A stretch of 64,000 nucleotides of DNA from Acanthosepion esculentum (Eukaryota > Mollusca > Cephalopoda > Sepiida > Sepiidae): contig OZ038509.1 of the NCBI GenBank assembly GCA_964036315.1, positions 34,285,499 through 34,349,498 on the forward strand, given 5' to 3'. Every line of letters begins with the position of its first letter. Positions within the stretch are counted from its first letter, which is position 1. The notes under the pieces were generated by a model. It was not told the origin of the DNA and searched no databases. It worked only from the letters and a program-made list of their open reading frames with translations. Positions 60,843 through 64,000 of the stretch are shown here, one piece after another. The position numbers and the translations under genes are program-made.

Positions 60843-61225
60843 ATCTACCATTCGTTTAATAAGATTTCGATATCTCGGTTCACTGATTAAACGGAGATGG
60901 GCACTTAAAAACTGTACTCTCTAGACTAACGATCACTCTCTTTCTTTCTCTCACTCTTTCTCTCTCTCTGTACTTATGCATGACAGTATGTTTCTGTCTA
61001 TCTAAGTCCGTTCATACTTATCTCTATAGCAATATGTTTGTAGTGAGCCGCGATAATAATAAAATATCAAATAAAATATATAAACTAAACTAAAAAGGAT
61101 TCAAATTAAATGAAGGCATTTGCGCTTTCCTTAAAAACCCTCATCACTTTCTTTCTCTATCTCTATACTTATCTTTCTATAAGTCTCTCAACTAACGAGA
61201 AGTAAATCAACCTCTCTCTCTCGAT
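60843..61225. other. unassigned, CT-rich
   Basis: Tail of CT-rich sequence; no gene. Confidence 0.4.
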
Positions 61226-61227
61226 TG

Positions 61228-63525
61228 CTTTGTAATACATTATTTATCATCTCTCAGTTGCGTCTCTGCCTTTGGGACAGATTTGCAAGTGAGAAAAATT
61301 ATACTGAGAGGTGCCAACAACTGCCCGAGCACTCATTGCACCAGAGAGATGGATCTCTGCTCGATGCTTGCTGGAGCTCGGGCAATTCTTGTTCCTAGCC
61401 CAGGCGTACGCGCTCGGTCTCTACCTTAAAAACTGACCTCGTCACAAATCGTCTTAGTCGGGAGACAGAGTAAATATCTAGTATGTAAACTACTCTCTGC
61501 CAGAGAGAGGGGTCGGTGCTCGCACCGAGGCTAGCGTAACCGACGGATGCAAGGGCTGCTGGCAATTTTTGTTCCTGGCCCGGATATATGCGCTTGGGCT
61601 ACCTACATTAAACCGACCTTGTGTCACAACCTGGCATCATCTGATCTCTCGAGTAGTTTATAACACATCTATTCATCATCTCTCAGTTGCGTCTCTGCCT
61701 TTGGGCAGAGTGCACCCAGGGACGACTCCGTCAAAGAGTCAGAGTCCCAACTGAAGAAAAAATTACTGAGACCGCTCACAACATGACATCGTAGGGGAGT
61801 TAAGTAAATATAAACTACCCTCGAGCAATTTGCACACATTGATACTTACCGGGCACAGGGATCCATCCCTGAGCTGGTAGTATCATGGCTATAACTAGCT
61901 TAGACCGGGCCAGACCAGCTTAGGACCACCTATGACCAGCTAAGTCCAGCTCTGACTAGCTTGAACCACCTCTGACCAGCTTGGACAAGCTAAGACCAGC
62001 AATCCAACTGATGACACTCGGGTCCCCACGTTAAAACCTGACTTTGTGTCACAAGCTGACTCAGTTGGGGTGGGAAGGGTCAAGTAAATCAACTACTTTT
62101 TAGTAGTTTGTAACACATTATTTATCGGTGCTGTCACCGAAGCCAGCGCCGCCGACGGTTGCGTGCACTGCGGGCAATTTTTGTTCCTAGCCCGGGTAAA
62201 TACCTATTGTGTAAACTATTGTTGAGTATTTTGCAACACATTATTTATCATCTCTCAGTTGCCTCTCGGGATTTTGGCAGAGTGCGCTCAGTGGCGGCTC
62301 CTTCAAAGGACAGAGTCGTAACTGAGGAAAATTATACTGAGAGGGACCGAGCTCTTGCTGAGCCCCTGCTGAGTCCTCTCATTGCACTCTGGATCAGTTC
62401 TCGCACCGTGGCCAGCGCATCCGACGGTTGCAGGGGCTGCGTGCAATTTTATTCCCTAGGCTGGGTGTACGGGCTCAGGTCCCCACCTTAAAAACTGACC
62501 TTGTGTTACAACCCATCTCAGTGGAGAGTAAACTGCTCTCTCAAGTAGTTTACACACTCTGATACTTACCGGACACACGGATCCGTCCATGTGCTGGTAG
62601 TATCACGACTATGACTAGCTTGGACCGGCTCTGGCCAGTTAAGACGAGTTTTAACTAGCTTAGACCTGCTTGGACAAACTAAGACCAGCGTCCCGAGACA
62701 CTCGTGTGTCCCCGTCAAAAACTGACTTTGTGTCACAACCTGACTCGGGGTGGGGGGTCAAGAAATCTCTCTCGAGTAGTTTGTACACATTGATATTTAC
62801 TCGGCACAGGAATCCGTGTCTGTGCTGGTAGTATTATGGCTATGACTAGCTTGGGCCGGCTATGACCAGCTACGACCAGCTTGAAAAAGCTATGACCAGC
62901 TAAGACCAGCGACCTGGGAGGTGGTCAAGTAAATACAAACTTCTCTCTTGAGTGGTTTGTAACATATTTATCATCTCTCAGTTGCGTCTCCGTCTTTGGG
63001 CGAAGTGCGCTAAGTGGCGGCTCCGTCAAAGGACAGAGTCGCAACAGAAGAAAAATATACTGAGAGGTACCCAGCCCTGGGGAAGAGCTGCCCGAGACTG
63101 CGCCCTCTCATTGCGTTAGAGAGAGGGATCAGTGCTCGCAACGAGACTAGGGCAACCGACGTTTGCATTAGCTGCGGGCAATTTTTGTTCCTACCATGAG
63201 TTTACGCGCTCGAGTCCCCACCTTAAAAACTGACCTTGTGTCACAACCCATCTCAGTGGGGAGACACTGTAAATACCTAGTGTGTAAACTGCTCTCTCGA
63301 GTAGTTTGTAACACATTGATACTTACCCGGCACAGGGATTCGTTCCTGCGTGGTCATTATCACGGCTATGACTACCTTGGATCAGCTATGACCAGTCATG
63401 ACCAGTTATGCCTACCTTAGATCAGCTATGAACAGATTGGGCAAGCTATGACCAACTAAGACCAGCGGCTCGAGTAAAGACACTCAGGTCCCTACGTTAA
63501 AAACCGACCTTGTGTTTATATAAGT
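61228..63525 (+). repeat. cluster of cassettes with shared flanks and two bodies (A, B)
   Basis: Each cassette has a 5' flank ending GAGTAGTTTGTAACACATT and a 3' flank AAAAACTGACCTTGTGTCAC. Between them is body A (CATCTCTCAGTTGCGTCTC..., at about 61250, 61676, 62253, 62971; about 220 bp, ending GGGCAATTTTTGTTCCTAGC) or body B (GATACTTACC..., at about 61840, 62562, 62791, 63318; about 160 bp). An extra flank at 62102 leads into a deleted A body. Body A has a CTCTGCC/GGCAGAG hairpin; body B has a GCACAGGGA/TCCCTGTGC hairpin and then decamer repeats. No protein coding is evident. The region is more GC-rich than the rest. It could be a satellite or a cluster of small-RNA-like units; function unknown. 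Confidence 0.75.
61880..62000 (+). repeat. 10-bp minisatellite inside body B
   Basis: About 11 imperfect units of CTATGACCAG, starting CTATAACTAG CTTAGACCGG and ending CTTGGACAAG CTAAGACCAG. The same array type, with the same first and last units but 7 to 10 units, recurs at 62608-62692, 62836-62910 and 63363-63465. Confidence 0.85.
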
Positions 63526-63900
63526 AAATTGAACGAACACGTCCGGAATTTGAAATTAGCTAACCGCAACTGAGACGCTAACCATGCGTAGACAACTGTT
63601 TAGTCAGTTTACTGGAGGATTGATCATCCAGTGAAGATTACACTCAATACACAAGCGATTTTCTCTACACACTTATGTGTGTTTACGTATTTCCTCCTTA
63701 GCTGTTAGATTTTTCTAATCTTTCGTGATTTACTACAACCAGCAGATGATAGATGTGACAAATTTTATGTAAGGAATATGGATTTGTAGTGAGAGGAGTA
63801 TATTTCAAAATCTGATAATAAGAATTTTTTTTGTCCCTGATATCTTTGAATCATCTACCCTCTGAGTTCTATGTGACAACAGTCTGCCGAACTACCCGCA
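63526..63900. other. unassigned, no gene seen
   Basis: No coding frame or repeat recognised. Confidence 0.4.
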
Positions 63901-63902
63901 AA

Positions 63903-63903
<1 letters not shown>

Positions 63904-63971
<68 letters not shown>
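63904..63971. repeat. (TA)n microsatellite
   Basis: TA array near the window end. Confidence 0.97.
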
Positions 63972-63975
<4 letters not shown>

Positions 63976-64000
63976 CTGGATAAAATAAATGAAACAAAAT

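Noticed and set aside
60289..60924. Open frame of 211 codons
   Set aside because: It is made of the TATC/CT satellite and encodes only Ser/Leu/Ile repeats.
61840..61862. U1 snRNA gene (GATACTTACCGGGCACAGGGAT)
   Set aside because: Only the first 20 or so bases resemble U1; the rest does not, and the hairpin that follows is different. Recorded as a cassette feature instead.

Overview
The window looks like non-genic DNA from an animal, most plausibly a coleoid cephalopod (octopus-like). This is inferred from very long TA, CA/TG, TAA and GATA microsatellites, the mix of repeat families, and the absence of any bacterial-style gene order. I found no exon of a recognisable host gene. Everything that can be named is a transposable element, a dispersed repeat, a tRNA-like sequence or a simple repeat.

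Layout. 1-0.8 kb: minus-strand remnant of a Helitron Rep/helicase N-terminus. 2.5-2.75 kb and 34.9-35.2 kb: two copies of a tRNA-box-bearing SINE-like element, each carrying a complete hammerhead ribozyme motif. 3.5-7 kb, 10.3-10.7 kb, 15-23.4 kb and 32.9-33.3 kb: at least nine fragments of non-LTR retrotransposons with a zinc knuckle plus restriction-like endonuclease (R2/R4/Dong-type organisation). Most are bordered by (TAA)n microsatellites. A block at 4.1-7 kb is repeated in inverted orientation at 21.5-23.4 kb, and the second block keeps an empty (TAA)n site where the first carries an insertion. 11.6-12.5 kb and 44.3-45 kb: Penelope-like elements (GIY-YIG C-termini). 23.8-24.5, 45.1-45.9, 54.0-54.2 and 57.2-58.0 kb: mariner-type transposons; 37.7-37.9 kb: a Tc1 (DD34E) fragment. 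29.3-32.2 kb: a long but broken APE-type LINE, with fragments and 3' tails elsewhere. Three solo LTRs have exact 5-bp target duplications (34.6, 43.3, 48.0 kb). 38.0-39.1 and 52.5-53.2 kb: two copies of a GIY-YIG-element-like 3' end, also ending in a hammerhead core. 51.4-51.8 and 53.65-53.98 kb: a foldback family with a third kind of hammerhead. 55.4 kb: a tRNA-Ser(CGA)-like sequence. 60.4-60.8 kb: a compound TATC/CT satellite. 61.2-63.5 kb: a cluster of cassettes with shared flanks and two different bodies, A and B.

Main result: at least three different repeat families here carry hammerhead self-cleaving ribozyme architecture (CUGANGA, stem II, GAAA, short stem III, GUC, stem I). In the SINE-like family both copies keep every core residue and all three stems. 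These are readings by eye; a covariance-model search would be decisive. No transposon gene in the window looks intact.
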